Source: Mediterraneibacter massiliensis
GTDB lineage: Bacteria > Bacillota > Clostridia > Lachnospirales > Lachnospiraceae
DNA length: 64,000 bases
Direction: 5' to 3'
NCBI RefSeq assembly: GCF_001487105.1
Contig: NZ_LN913001.1
Span: 308,698-372,697 of the forward strand
Both the position numbers and the translations under genes were made by a program. Below, in pieces: positions 51,170 through 59,514 of the stretch (the first letter of the stretch is position 1; every line of letters starts with the position of its first letter). The notes beneath the pieces were generated by a model. That model did no database searches. It was not told the DNA's origin and saw nothing but the letters and a program-made list of their open reading frames with translations.

Positions 51170-52855
51170 ATGAAAAAGGATAGAACTTTAAGAAAAAGGC
51201 TGCTGCGAGGGTTTATCTTTGCGGCGCTGATCCCGGTTATGATTTTTGCACTTTTTTCTCAGATAAATTTTTGGAGAGGAATGAAAGCAGACATGGAGAG
51301 GCAGATAAAGCATAATCTGCTGACTTCAGAGCGATGTCTGAATATGATGCTGGATAAATATGGAACACTTATGTATGATTTCAGTACGGATGAAAAGATA
51401 ACAGAGTCTGTCCGTGTTTTGGCAGAAGGAGAAAATAAGGATAAACGTGAAGCCGTCCAGAGAGAAATGCGCCATATTTGTGTTGGTAACGCAGAAGTAA
51501 TGGGTATCACTGTTCAAACGGTCAATGGAAACAGAATCTCATATGACCAGTTTAACAATATGAAGGACAGTGATACGTGGCTAAAAAGTACAGGGATTCC
51601 TGCGATAGAAGAAAATGAAATTTATTATGGAACAGCAGTTTATATAGCAGAAAGCGGAAAAGAAATTCCCTTATTTGAGATCGCGGCAAATATTATTTCA
51701 GGCGGCGAAGTGGTAGGAAAAGTGATTTTTAGTATCCGTGAGAAAGCTGTGCAGGATGCGTTGACAGCGGGGATAGACATAGAAAGCTACCTTTTGGATG
51801 GAAAGCAGATCATCAGTGCGGCGGATACATCTTTGATAGGGAAAAAGTTAGAAGATGTGAAGGTGGAAACAAATCGTTATACAGAAAAGGAAAATAAAAT
51901 GAGCGGTTTTACGATCTGTAATGTACAGCCGCTCTCTGTTTATGATCATATGATAGAGCGACAGATCCTGCTTTTGGTTTGTATTGCGGTTATTGTGACG
52001 ATTGTTATGTTCCTGCTGATTTCTTTTATGACGAAACCGTATCTGTGGGAGGTAGAAGAGTGGATGTCTGCGATGAACCGTGTAGAAAAGGGAGATTTTT
52101 CAGTTAAAATAGCAGGTGGTAAAAAAATGCCTGAGGAGATACAAAAGATAGAGAATGGATTCAATGACATGGTTGCGCATATGGAAGATCTGATGGAACA
52201 GGTAAAACAAGCTGTCGTAGAGCAGAAAAATGCGGAATTATATGCATTAGAGGCGCAGATAGATCCGCATTTTCTATACAATACGCTAGATACGATTAAT
52301 TGGAAGGCGATTGAAAACGGACAGTATGAAATCAGCGAAATGGTAGGTGCTCTGGCAGACATATTGCGATATACGGTATATAATATGGGTGGGACGACGA
52401 CTGTTTGCCAGGAGTTAGGATGGCTGAATCAATATATTCTTTTGCAGGATGCGAAAAAAGGAAAAAAGATAGAAGTCAGGCTTCGGGTGCCAGAAAAATT
52501 TTTAGGATATAAAATCCATAAACTGATTCTGCAGCCACTAGTGGAAAATGCAATCCGCCATGGTTTTACAGGAAAAGAAGAAAAAGATATTCTCGTGATA
52601 CAGATGAAGGAATCTGAAGATAAGTTACATATTATAATCGGGAACAACGGAGAAACCATCCCTCCAGAGACTTTAGAAAAGTTAAATGATGAAAATACAG
52701 AATTAGACGGGCATATGGGGGTTGGAAACGTAAGAAAGCGGTTAAAATTATATTATGGAGAAAAAGCAGCTCTTTATTTTGAAAGTGAAGAAGACAGTTA
52801 TACCAAAGTACATCTGTTCATACCGGTAAAGGAGGAAAACACATGCGGATCATAA
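51170..52855 (+). CDS. Sensor histidine kinase, YesM type
   Basis: I chose ATG at 51170 with GGGGAGG upstream; the in-frame ATG at 51095 starts inside the spoIIID terminator. The 561-residue protein has a membrane helix near residues 12-34, an extracellular sensing domain, a second helix (QILLLVCIAVIVTIVMFLLI, about residues 262-282), a HAMP linker, a His_kinase domain with the phospho-acceptor His367 in DPHFLYNTLD, and an ATPase domain with VENAIRHGF and GVGNVRKRL. The stop overlaps the response regulator by 13 bp. Such pairs usually sense extracellular sugars, but no transporter lies beside it. Confidence 0.9.
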   Translation: MKKDRTLRKRLLRGFIFAALIPVMIFALFSQINFWRGMKADMERQIKHNLLTSERCLNMMLDKYGTLMYDFSTDEKITESVRVLAEGENKDKREAVQREMRHICVGNAEVMGITVQTVNGNRISYDQFNNMKDSDTWLKSTGIPAIEENEIYYGTAVYIAESGKEIPLFEIAANIISGGEVVGKVIFSIREKAVQDALTAGIDIESYLLDGKQIISAADTSLIGKKLEDVKVETNRYTEKENKMSGFTICNVQPLSVYDHMIERQILLLVCIAVIVTIVMFLLISFMTKPYLWEVEEWMSAMNRVEKGDFSVKIAGGKKMPEEIQKIENGFNDMVAHMEDLMEQVKQAVVEQKNAELYALEAQIDPHFLYNTLDTINWKAIENGQYEISEMVGALADILRYTVYNMGGTTTVCQELGWLNQYILLQDAKKGKKIEVRLRVPEKFLGYKIHKLILQPLVENAIRHGFTGKEEKDILVIQMKESEDKLHIIIGNNGETIPPETLEKLNDENTELDGHMGVGNVRKRLKLYYGEKAALYFESEEDSYTKVHLFIPVKEENTCGS

Positions 52856-54375
52856 TCGTGGAAGATGAACTGCTTATCCGGGAAGGACTGGCAAAACTCC
52901 TTGTCAGGATTAATCCGGATTATGAGTTGGTTGGAACAGCCGGAGATGGCATAGAAGGGTATGGACTAATCCGTGACAAGAAGCCCGATCTGGTCATTCT
53001 AGATATATATATGCCTAAAATGGGCGGACTGGAAATGCTAAAAAGGATCAGACAGGAAAATATAGAATGCAGATTTTTAGTACTGACAGCACATTCTGAT
53101 TTTAATTATGCGAAACAGGCAATCGAACTTGGAATTGAAAACTATCTTTTGAAACCGATCAAAGTAGCAGAATTAAAGAAAGCACTCTATCAGATAGAAG
53201 AAAAGATGCTGCGCGAGCAAAGTAAGGAGTCGGCATTTTCTCTGGATAACATTTTTATGGGATGTTTAAACGGACAACTTCATCCGACGGATGCTTTTCA
53301 TCAGATGACAAAGGAAAAGTATGGCTTTACTGTAGAAGAAAATGCCGCCTTGTTTATAGTCTGGATGGGAAACCAATATCATAAACTAAAGCGGGAAGCG
53401 AAACTACAAATGGAAAGGGTAGCAGATCATGTGCTGGATTTTTCTATACATAGCGTAGAAGCGGATGCGTGGGACTCTCTGATCATGATCATATATAGAA
53501 TAACAGACAAAAAGTCAAAATATGAATATTTTCAAAAATCGGTTGTCCCAGTTCTGTGCAGGGCTCTGCAATGTCCCTTGATCTGCATTTGGAGAGAAAT
53601 GGACCATATGATAAATATGGCAGGAGAATTGCAGATAATACAAAGAGAAAGAGAATGGAATCTTTTGTTTGACCGCGGTGCGTTGATACGTAAAGAGGAT
53701 ATTGACGCGATTCATCCGCTGCCTGTAAAGTATCCTCTTGAACTGGAAGAACAAGGGAAGCAGGCTGTATTAAATAATGATCGGGAGAAAATACGGAAAT
53801 GCTATTATAAATTATATGATTATCTTCGGAGCGACCCACATGAGCCAAAAGCAATAAAAGAGACGCTTATTCGCTATAATTTATTTATTGTCAATACATA
53901 TAAGACGATAAAAGAATTGGAATCTGAGCTGGAGATACAGGGAGTCATGGGGAGGATCGCGGATGCGATCAGCTGGGAACAAATACGAAGGGCAATGGAA
54001 AAATTTTTCCGGATCCTTCTCCTAGATTCGCAAGAGGAGGAAGGAGACGCCCAGTTAAGTGTACTGGTCAAAAAAGCAAAAAAACTGATGAGGCGATACT
54101 ATGATCAAGGAATTACACTGGAGGAGATCGCTGACCGTCTGTTTGTATCAGAAGAATATTTAAGTCAGCAGCTGAAAAAGGAAACAGGTGTAAGTTTCAG
54201 TGAGACGATGCGAAAATACAGGATAGAGAAAGTAAAACAGCTTCTTTTGAATACGCATTTGAAATTGAATCAGATTGCAGAGCTTGCGGGATATTCAGAT
54301 CCTAAATATATGAGCAGGGTGTTTAAAGAGGAGGTAGGAGTGCTCCCAAATGAATTTCGAAAGTTAGTTCATTAA
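52843..54375 (+). CDS. AraC-type response regulator, YesN type
   Basis: The 510-residue regulator partners the kinase before it. It has an N-terminal receiver domain with acidic pocket VEDELLIREG, phospho-Asp54 in LVILDIYMPKMGG and the conserved Lys in NYLLKPIK. A 270-residue unassigned middle region follows, then a C-terminal AraC double helix-turn-helix (about residues 410-505; ITLEEIADRLFVSEEYLSQQ and LNQIAELAGYSDPKYMSRVF). Start ATG 52843 overlaps the kinase stop. Targets are not evident nearby. Confidence 0.92.
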   Translation: MRIIIVEDELLIREGLAKLLVRINPDYELVGTAGDGIEGYGLIRDKKPDLVILDIYMPKMGGLEMLKRIRQENIECRFLVLTAHSDFNYAKQAIELGIENYLLKPIKVAELKKALYQIEEKMLREQSKESAFSLDNIFMGCLNGQLHPTDAFHQMTKEKYGFTVEENAALFIVWMGNQYHKLKREAKLQMERVADHVLDFSIHSVEADAWDSLIMIIYRITDKKSKYEYFQKSVVPVLCRALQCPLICIWREMDHMINMAGELQIIQREREWNLLFDRGALIRKEDIDAIHPLPVKYPLELEEQGKQAVLNNDREKIRKCYYKLYDYLRSDPHEPKAIKETLIRYNLFIVNTYKTIKELESELEIQGVMGRIADAISWEQIRRAMEKFFRILLLDSQEEEGDAQLSVLVKKAKKLMRRYYDQGITLEEIADRLFVSEEYLSQQLKKETGVSFSETMRKYRIEKVKQLLLNTHLKLNQIAELAGYSDPKYMSRVFKEEVGVLPNEFRKLVH

Positions 54376-54560
54376 AAATTTCCCCCTTTTTTAGAAATTT
54401 CTTCCTTTTCATTAGCGAATTATGTGCTATGATACGAAAGACTTCAAAGAGATAACAGAATATGTACCTTGCCGGACGAATTCCGTCTGCCTGAAAGGCA
54501 TGTATTACGAGGCGCCGGAAGGGTATACTATAGGAGAAGTGAAAAAGAGGAGAGATGATC

Positions 54561-54788
54561 ATGTGTGAAATGAAAATTACATTTAAAAATCCAGAGGAAA
54601 TTCTTGATTTTGTAAACACAGTTTCCAAATATGATTTTGATATGGATCTGAAGAAGGGCAGAGTTGTTGTAGATGCAAAGTCTTTACTAGGTATTATGCA
54701 TCTTGGGATCAATAATATAATCGAATTGCAGGTCTATGAGGATAATTGTGAAGAACTAACACAAGAGATTTCCAAGTATGCTGCATAG
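54561..54788 (+). CDS. HPr-like protein lacking the active-site histidine
   Basis: The ATG at 54561 has GAGGAGAG at the right distance; the ATG at 54555 touches that site. The 75-residue protein aligns with HPr over VSKYDFDMDLKKGRVVVDAK, SLLGIMHLG and a C-terminal helix. The Ser46-type regulatory site (KSLLGIM) is kept. The N-terminal HARPA motif with the phospho-carrier His15 is replaced by KNPEEILDF, so it cannot act in the usual sugar phosphotransfer. A Crh-like regulatory role is an inference. Confidence 0.75.
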   Translation: MCEMKITFKNPEEILDFVNTVSKYDFDMDLKKGRVVVDAKSLLGIMHLGINNIIELQVYEDNCEELTQEISKYAA

Positions 54789-54803
54789 GACTGCTTGTTT
54801 GAT

Positions 54804-54842
54804 AAAACTTCCCGGCGTATAATATACGTTGGGAAGTTTTAT
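54804..54842 (+). terminator. Terminator of the HPr-like gene
   Basis: AAACTTCCC and GGGAAGTTT form the stem, with an inner CGTAT/ATACG pair, followed by TTTATT. Confidence 0.75.
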
Positions 54843-54891
54843 TCTGCTTAAGAAGTTTTTTGATCGTCTAAAGAAGGAAGGGTGGGAGGAT

Positions 54892-56250
54892 ATGGTAAAA
54901 TATAAAATAGAGAAAGAGCGGCTTTTATTTGATAATAAAGCATTGGCGGCACTGATCATCCCATTGATCATAGAACAGCTTTTGGCTGTGTTTGTTGGGA
55001 TGGCAGATTCGATCATGGTTGCCAGTGTAGGAGAGGCAGCTGTATCGGGAGTGTCGCTGGTGGATAATATTATGATATTATTCATCAATGCGTTTGCTGC
55101 TCTTGCTACAGGTGGAGCGGTTATTGCGGGTCAGTACTTGGGACAGAAAAATGAAAAGGAATCTTGTAAAGCTGCGACGCAGATGATATGGTTTATCACA
55201 ATATTGTCGCTTATTATCATGGGATGCCTCTATTTGGCAAAGTGGTTTATCCTGCATGTAGTGTTTGGACAGATCGATGCAGATGTAATGACCCATGCAA
55301 ATACATATCTATTGATCGTGACGGCATCGATCCCGTTTATTGCGCTGTATAATGGCGGCGCAGCTATTTTCAGAGTAATGGGGAATTCTAAAGTTTCTAT
55401 GCAAGTATCTATTATTATGAATGTGATCAATGTGACGGGAAATGCAGTTTTGATCTTTGGTTTTCACAGGGGAACAGAAGGTGTCGCGATTCCTACATTA
55501 GTTTCACGAATTATTGCAGCAGTATTGATCATCGGTTTGTTGGCACAGGAGAAAAGAATCATTCATATAGAGAAATCTCTACGGTACAGACCTGATTGGA
55601 GGATGATAAAAAGGGTTCTGGGAATTGGTATTCCAAACGGATTGGAAAACAGTATGTTCCAGCTGGGGAAAATTATTGTGTTGAGTCTGGTCTCTACTTT
55701 TGGCACATACGCAATCGCAGCTAATGCGGTGAGTAACGCAGTGGCAAATTTTCAGATCCTTCCCGGTATGGCAATTAATCTGGCTATTACAGCCGTAATT
55801 GCACGATGTGTCGGAGCGGGAGATTATGAACAGGTGCAATATTTTACAAAAAAATTGATAAAATTGGCGTATTTGTGTATGTGGGCGGTAAATATCCTGA
55901 TTTTCTTTTTGCTTCCGCTGATCTTATGGGCATATAATCTGTCAGATATTACGGCAGAGATGACACGAAAGATTTTATATTTTCATAGTATAAGCTGTAT
56001 GCTTATATGGCCAATATCATTCTCTTTGCCGTCAACACTGCGGGCTGCAGGGGATGCGGCGGTAACAATGGTGATTGCTTTGGTATCTATGTGGATCTTC
56101 AGAATCGTATTCAGCTATGTATTGGGAGGCTATCTGAAGATGGGGGTATTTGGTATCTGGGTTGCTATGGTAATTGACTGGTGCGTCCGTTCTATATGCA
56201 TGAGTATTCGGTACAAGAGCGGTAAATGGAAATTGATCCGGAGTATTTGA
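54892..56250 (+). CDS. MATE-family efflux transporter
   Basis: I chose ATG at 54892 (MVKYKIEKER) after GGGAGG; the earlier in-frame ATG at 54829 lies inside the terminator. The 452-residue protein has about 12 membrane helices in two similar halves, as in MATE Na+/H+-coupled drug and metabolite exporters. Helix 1 region IIPLIIEQLLAVFVGMADSI and the repeat at mid-protein GIPNGLENSMFQLGKIIVLS are typical. The substrate cannot be told. Confidence 0.88.
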   Translation: MVKYKIEKERLLFDNKALAALIIPLIIEQLLAVFVGMADSIMVASVGEAAVSGVSLVDNIMILFINAFAALATGGAVIAGQYLGQKNEKESCKAATQMIWFITILSLIIMGCLYLAKWFILHVVFGQIDADVMTHANTYLLIVTASIPFIALYNGGAAIFRVMGNSKVSMQVSIIMNVINVTGNAVLIFGFHRGTEGVAIPTLVSRIIAAVLIIGLLAQEKRIIHIEKSLRYRPDWRMIKRVLGIGIPNGLENSMFQLGKIIVLSLVSTFGTYAIAANAVSNAVANFQILPGMAINLAITAVIARCVGAGDYEQVQYFTKKLIKLAYLCMWAVNILIFFLLPLILWAYNLSDITAEMTRKILYFHSISCMLIWPISFSLPSTLRAAGDAAVTMVIALVSMWIFRIVFSYVLGGYLKMGVFGIWVAMVIDWCVRSICMSIRYKSGKWKLIRSI

Positions 56251-56425
56251 TGGTTGATGTGAAGTGTTTAATATAGGCAGGGGTTTGGGAAAATGCTTGT
56301 AAAAGCAGAAAGTCTCACTTATAATAAAGACGTATACCGTTGGCGGAAATAGGGAATATATGGATATAGACAGTAAGATGCCGACAGGGAACAAAAGAAA
56401 ATAGTAGGATAACGGGAGGGAAACC

Positions 56426-57973
56426 GTGAAAAATGAATTAGTGATTGTTCTTGATTTTGGCGGACAGTATAATCAGCTGGTTGCAAGGCGTGTCAGGGAA
56501 TGTAAGGTGTATTGTGAAATATATTCATACAAGACCGATATTCAGAAAATCAAAGAAATGAATCCGAAAGGAATTATCCTGACAGGAGGGCCAAATAGTT
56601 GTTATGAGGCAGATTCACCGACATACTCAGAAGAGTTATTTAAATTGGGTATACCGGTCCTGGGTCTGTGCTATGGCGCGCAGCTTATGACGCATGTACT
56701 GGGCGGTGAAGTGAAGAGGGCAGATGTACGCGAGTATGGAAAAACAGAAGTGCTTATTGACAAAAAGCAGTCTAAAGTGTTCGAGGATGTGGCCTCACAG
56801 ACTGTTTGCTGGATGAGCCATTTTGACTATATCGCGCAGGTTGCCCCAGGCTTTGAGATTACGGCCCATACGGCGGATTGTCCAGTTGCGGCGGCAGAAA
56901 ATGAGGCAGAAAAGTTATATGCGATTCAGTTCCATCCGGAAGTGCTGCATACGGCAGAAGGAACAAAGATGATCAATAATTTTGTGAAAAAAGTCTGTGC
57001 ATGTTCCGGCGATTGGAAAATGGATGCCTTTGTTGAAAATTCTATCAAAGAGATCCGTGCCAAGGTGGGGGACGGAAAAGTCCTTTGTGCATTGTCAGGC
57101 GGTGTGGATTCTTCTGTGGCTGCCGTTATGTTGTCTAAGGCGATTGGAAATCAGTTGACATGTGTCTTTGTCGACCACGGTCTTTTGCGAAAAAATGAAG
57201 GTGATGAAGTAGAGGCTGTGTTCGGACCGGACGGACCGTATGATTTGAACTTTATCCGTGTGAATGCCCAGGAGCGTTTCTATGGAAAGCTAAAGGGTGT
57301 GGAAGAACCGGAGAAAAAGCGGAAGATCATAGGGGAAGAATTTATCCGTGTGTTTGAAGAAGAAGCAAAGAAAATCGGCGCAGTAGATTTCCTTGTACAG
57401 GGAACCATTTATCCAGATGTTGTAGAAAGTGGTCTGGGAGGAGAATCCGCTGTGATTAAATCTCACCACAATGTTGGGGGATTACCGGATTATGTGGATT
57501 TCAAAGAAATCATCGAGCCGTTGCGTGATTTGTTCAAAGATGAGGTTCGTAAAGCCGGACTGGAAATGGGAATTCCGGAACATCTTGTATTTCGTCAGCC
57601 GTTCCCAGGTCCCGGACTTGGTATCCGTATCATCGGAGAAGTGACGGCAGAGAAGGTGAAAATGGTACAGGATGCAGATGCTATCTATCGTGAGGAAATT
57701 GCAAATGCAGGGCTGGACAGAAGCGTCGGCCAGTATTTTGCGGGGCTTACAAATATGAGAAGTGTGGGCGTCATGGGGGACGAAAGGACCTATGACTACG
57801 CAGTGGCATTAAGAGCTGTAAATACAGTAGACTTTATGACGGCAGAAGCGGCGGAGATACCGTTTGAAGTGTTGAATAAAGTCATGAGCAGGATCATAAA
57901 TGAAGTGCGTGGTGTGAATAGAGTTATGTATGACTTGACGAGTAAACCACCAGGAACGATAGAGTTTGAATAA
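56426..57973 (+). CDS. guaA: GMP synthase (glutamine-hydrolysing)
   Basis: Converts XMP to GMP with glutamine and ATP. The 515-residue protein has an N-terminal class I amidotransferase (Cys82 in GLCYGAQLM, His-Pro-Glu in FHPEV), an ATP pyrophosphatase with the PP-loop [13 protein letters not shown] (about residue 220), and a C-terminal dimer domain ending [18 protein letters not shown]. Start is GTG at 56426 with GGGAGG seven bases upstream. I see no guanine riboswitch in the 175 bp before it. Confidence 0.96.
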   Translation: MKNELVIVLDFGGQYNQLVARRVRECKVYCEIYSYKTDIQKIKEMNPKGIILTGGPNSCYEADSPTYSEELFKLGIPVLGLCYGAQLMTHVLGGEVKRADVREYGKTEVLIDKKQSKVFEDVASQTVCWMSHFDYIAQVAPGFEITAHTADCPVAAAENEAEKLYAIQFHPEVLHTAEGTKMINNFVKKVCACSGDWKMDAFVENSIKEIRAKVGDGKVLCALSGGVDSSVAAVMLSKAIGNQLTCVFVDHGLLRKNEGDEVEAVFGPDGPYDLNFIRVNAQERFYGKLKGVEEPEKKRKIIGEEFIRVFEEEAKKIGAVDFLVQGTIYPDVVESGLGGESAVIKSHHNVGGLPDYVDFKEIIEPLRDLFKDEVRKAGLEMGIPEHLVFRQPFPGPGLGIRIIGEVTAEKVKMVQDADAIYREEIANAGLDRSVGQYFAGLTNMRSVGVMGDERTYDYAVALRAVNTVDFMTAEAAEIPFEVLNKVMSRIINEVRGVNRVMYDLTSKPPGTIEFE

Positions 57974-58012
57974 TTTTGTGCAAACAGCATATAATTTTAA
58001 TGGATAGTTCTA

Positions 58013-58041
58013 TTGACTTTCCGCTTTGTACTTGTTAGTAT
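58013..58041 (+). promoter_or_regulatory. Promoter-like sequence before tandem hairpins
   Basis: TTGACT (58013-58018) and TAGTAT (58036-58041) are 17 bp apart. A transcript starting near 58048 would contain both 45-bp hairpin units and stop at the terminator at 58180. Confidence 0.45.
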
Positions 58042-58048
58042 ATTAGTA

Positions 58049-58181
58049 CAAAGAAAGTTTACCACTGACCGATATGTGGTATATAAATGGTCGGGTTGTA
58101 AGTTTACCGCTGACCGATATGCGGTATATAAATGGTTGGGTTGTAAGTATAGTCCTTCGCCGACAGGCGAGGGACTTTTTT
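58049..58181 (+). ncRNA. Candidate small RNA: two tandem hairpins and a terminator
   Basis: Two 45-bp direct repeats (58055-58099 and 58100-58144) differ at three positions. Each contains a five-base-pair hairpin around TGACCGATAT: ACCAC/GTGGT in copy 1 and ACCGC/GCGGT in copy 2. Two of the three changes are thus compensatory, keeping the pairing. An intrinsic terminator (AGTCCTTCGCC/GGCGAGGGACT plus TTTTTT, 58149-58181) follows. With the upstream promoter-like sequence this makes a compact RNA gene of about 130 nt. It could alternatively be part of the guaA 3' region. Confidence 0.55.
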
Positions 58182-58182
58182 C
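58149..58182 (+). terminator. Intrinsic terminator of the candidate RNA
   Basis: AGTCCTTCGCC pairs with GGCGAGGGACT (one G-U pair) around the loop GACA and is followed by six T. Confidence 0.8.
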
Positions 58183-58204
58183 ACATTTCCGCAGAAAGGG
58201 TGGA

Positions 58205-58448
58205 ATGAATGAAGAAAATAGGATTTTATATTCAAAAGAACAGATTTTTGAAGATGTGCCGGATCCATACCCCAGGGGAATTAGCAGACAATAGACAGCA
58301 TTATTATTGTCTCGAGGATAAAAAGGATGTATGTAGAGGCCATATCGTCCAGGAGGAAACGTATCTTTACGGTGGAAGTGATGAACTGCATGAGGACATC
58401 ATAATAAATATGGCTGTACATGAAAAGAGTTTAAGAATATGTTTTTAG
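58205..58448 (+). pseudogene. Possible short or broken gene before the cas operon
   Basis: AAAGGGTGG precedes ATG 58205 (MNEENRILYSKEQIFEDVPD, stop at 58294). A second frame from ATG 58209 continues to 58448 with LYGGSDELHEDIIINMAVHE. The two frames together may be one gene broken by a frameshift; neither matches a family I know. Confidence 0.3.
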
Positions 58449-58540
58449 GGTGGTAAATTAGAGCAGAATATGCTAGGCTATGAAAGGAAGAAAGATAAGA
58501 TATGTTACAGGGCATATGCCAGTGTATTTATTTTTGCTGG

Positions 58541-58718
58541 GTGATAAATAAAAACATGAGATGTATTTAAATATAATAAGTGATAAATATTTAGTATTGT
58601 TGATGAATAGAAACATAAGATGTAGCAAGAAGAAAAGATTTTTTGTTCAGATAGATATGAATACAAGAAGGTTTTATATAAAATATTATTATTCAATAAT
58701 AAGTGATAAAATTTAGTA
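58541..58718. repeat. Degenerate AT-rich repeats upstream of cas6
   Basis: A 25-bp unit at 58541-58565 recurs at 58600-58624 with 21 of 25 matches (GAATAGAAACATAAGATGTA-type). A second unit, ATAATAAGTGATAAAT, occurs at 58573-58596 and 58696-58718. Spacing is irregular and the copies are degraded. No gene is supported in 58449-58809. Confidence 0.5.
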
Positions 58719-58727
58719 ATAAAATCA

Positions 58728-58756
58728 TTGACAAAGAACTATGGAAGGAATATAGT
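58728..58756 (+). promoter_or_regulatory. Promoter of the cas operon
   Basis: TTGACA (58728-58733) and TATAGT (58751-58756) are 17 bp apart, a strong sigma-70-type promoter. The cas6 start follows 54 bp downstream. Confidence 0.75.
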
Positions 58757-58809
58757 AATATTAGAAAAGAGATTTGAAGCGAAAGAATAACAAGAAAGGG
58801 GAAATGTAG

Positions 58810-59502
58810 GTGAAAGTCTTTGAAATAAAGCTCAAGGTATTTTTACTTCAGGATATTGAAGTGAAATATACACAGACAAAAATAGCAGAGTTTATTGATA
58901 AGGGATTTTTAGGGAATGGAGAATTGGCAAAATTTCATGAAGAAAACAAATTTAAAAATTATAGTTTTAATTTGCCGTTTCCCTTGGAAAAGGATCAAAT
59001 ATATAAGAAAGGGGGGATCTATAATATAATTATTCGAACGATTGATGATCAGCTTGCCAGATATTTTAGTGAAGTATATGCGAATATTTATACAGAGGCT
59101 ATGAAGGGGTTAACAACGGAAATACGTATCATTCCACAAAAACAGATAGAATGTTTATATACATTGCTGCCGGCGATTTTAAAAGATGAACGAGGATATT
59201 GGAGGAGTTATATGGATTTATCTGAATATGGTGATCGGATAAAGGTGAATTTGATTAAGAAATGGAATCAGTTTGAGCATGAAAAATTGGATGAAGAGTT
59301 CCCATTGTATTCATTGATCGAGTTTTCTAATAAAGTACCAGTGGCAATGGAATATAAAAATATCAGATTACTTGGGGATAAATTCTGTATTCATATTACG
59401 GATCACCCAACAGCACAGCAGCTTGCATATATGGCTATAGGAACGGGTGTTTTAGAGATGAACAGTCGGGGGGCAGGGTTCGTGAATTACAGATGGTTGT
59501 AA
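58810..59502 (+). CDS. cas6: CRISPR endoribonuclease Cas6
   Basis: Cuts pre-crRNA in the repeat to make mature guides. The 230-residue protein has two ferredoxin-like halves and the diagnostic C-terminal glycine-rich loop MNSRGAGFV. His43 (KFHEEN) is placed where many Cas6 enzymes have their catalytic His. Start is GTG at 58810 with AAGGGG upstream. It is the first gene of the operon; cas8b follows after 12 bp. Confidence 0.88.
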   Translation: MKVFEIKLKVFLLQDIEVKYTQTKIAEFIDKGFLGNGELAKFHEENKFKNYSFNLPFPLEKDQIYKKGGIYNIIIRTIDDQLARYFSEVYANIYTEAMKGLTTEIRIIPQKQIECLYTLLPAILKDERGYWRSYMDLSEYGDRIKVNLIKKWNQFEHEKLDEEFPLYSLIEFSNKVPVAMEYKNIRLLGDKFCIHITDHPTAQQLAYMAIGTGVLEMNSRGAGFVNYRWL

Positions 59503-59514
59503 GAGGAGGCTCTT

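Noticed and set aside
56251..56425. Guanine riboswitch before guaA
   Set aside because: No purine aptamer junction sequence or paired P1-P3 arrangement could be found.
58055..58144. Short CRISPR array
   Set aside because: The unit is only 45 bp and the would-be spacers are nearly identical, so this is a simple tandem repeat, not a spacer array.
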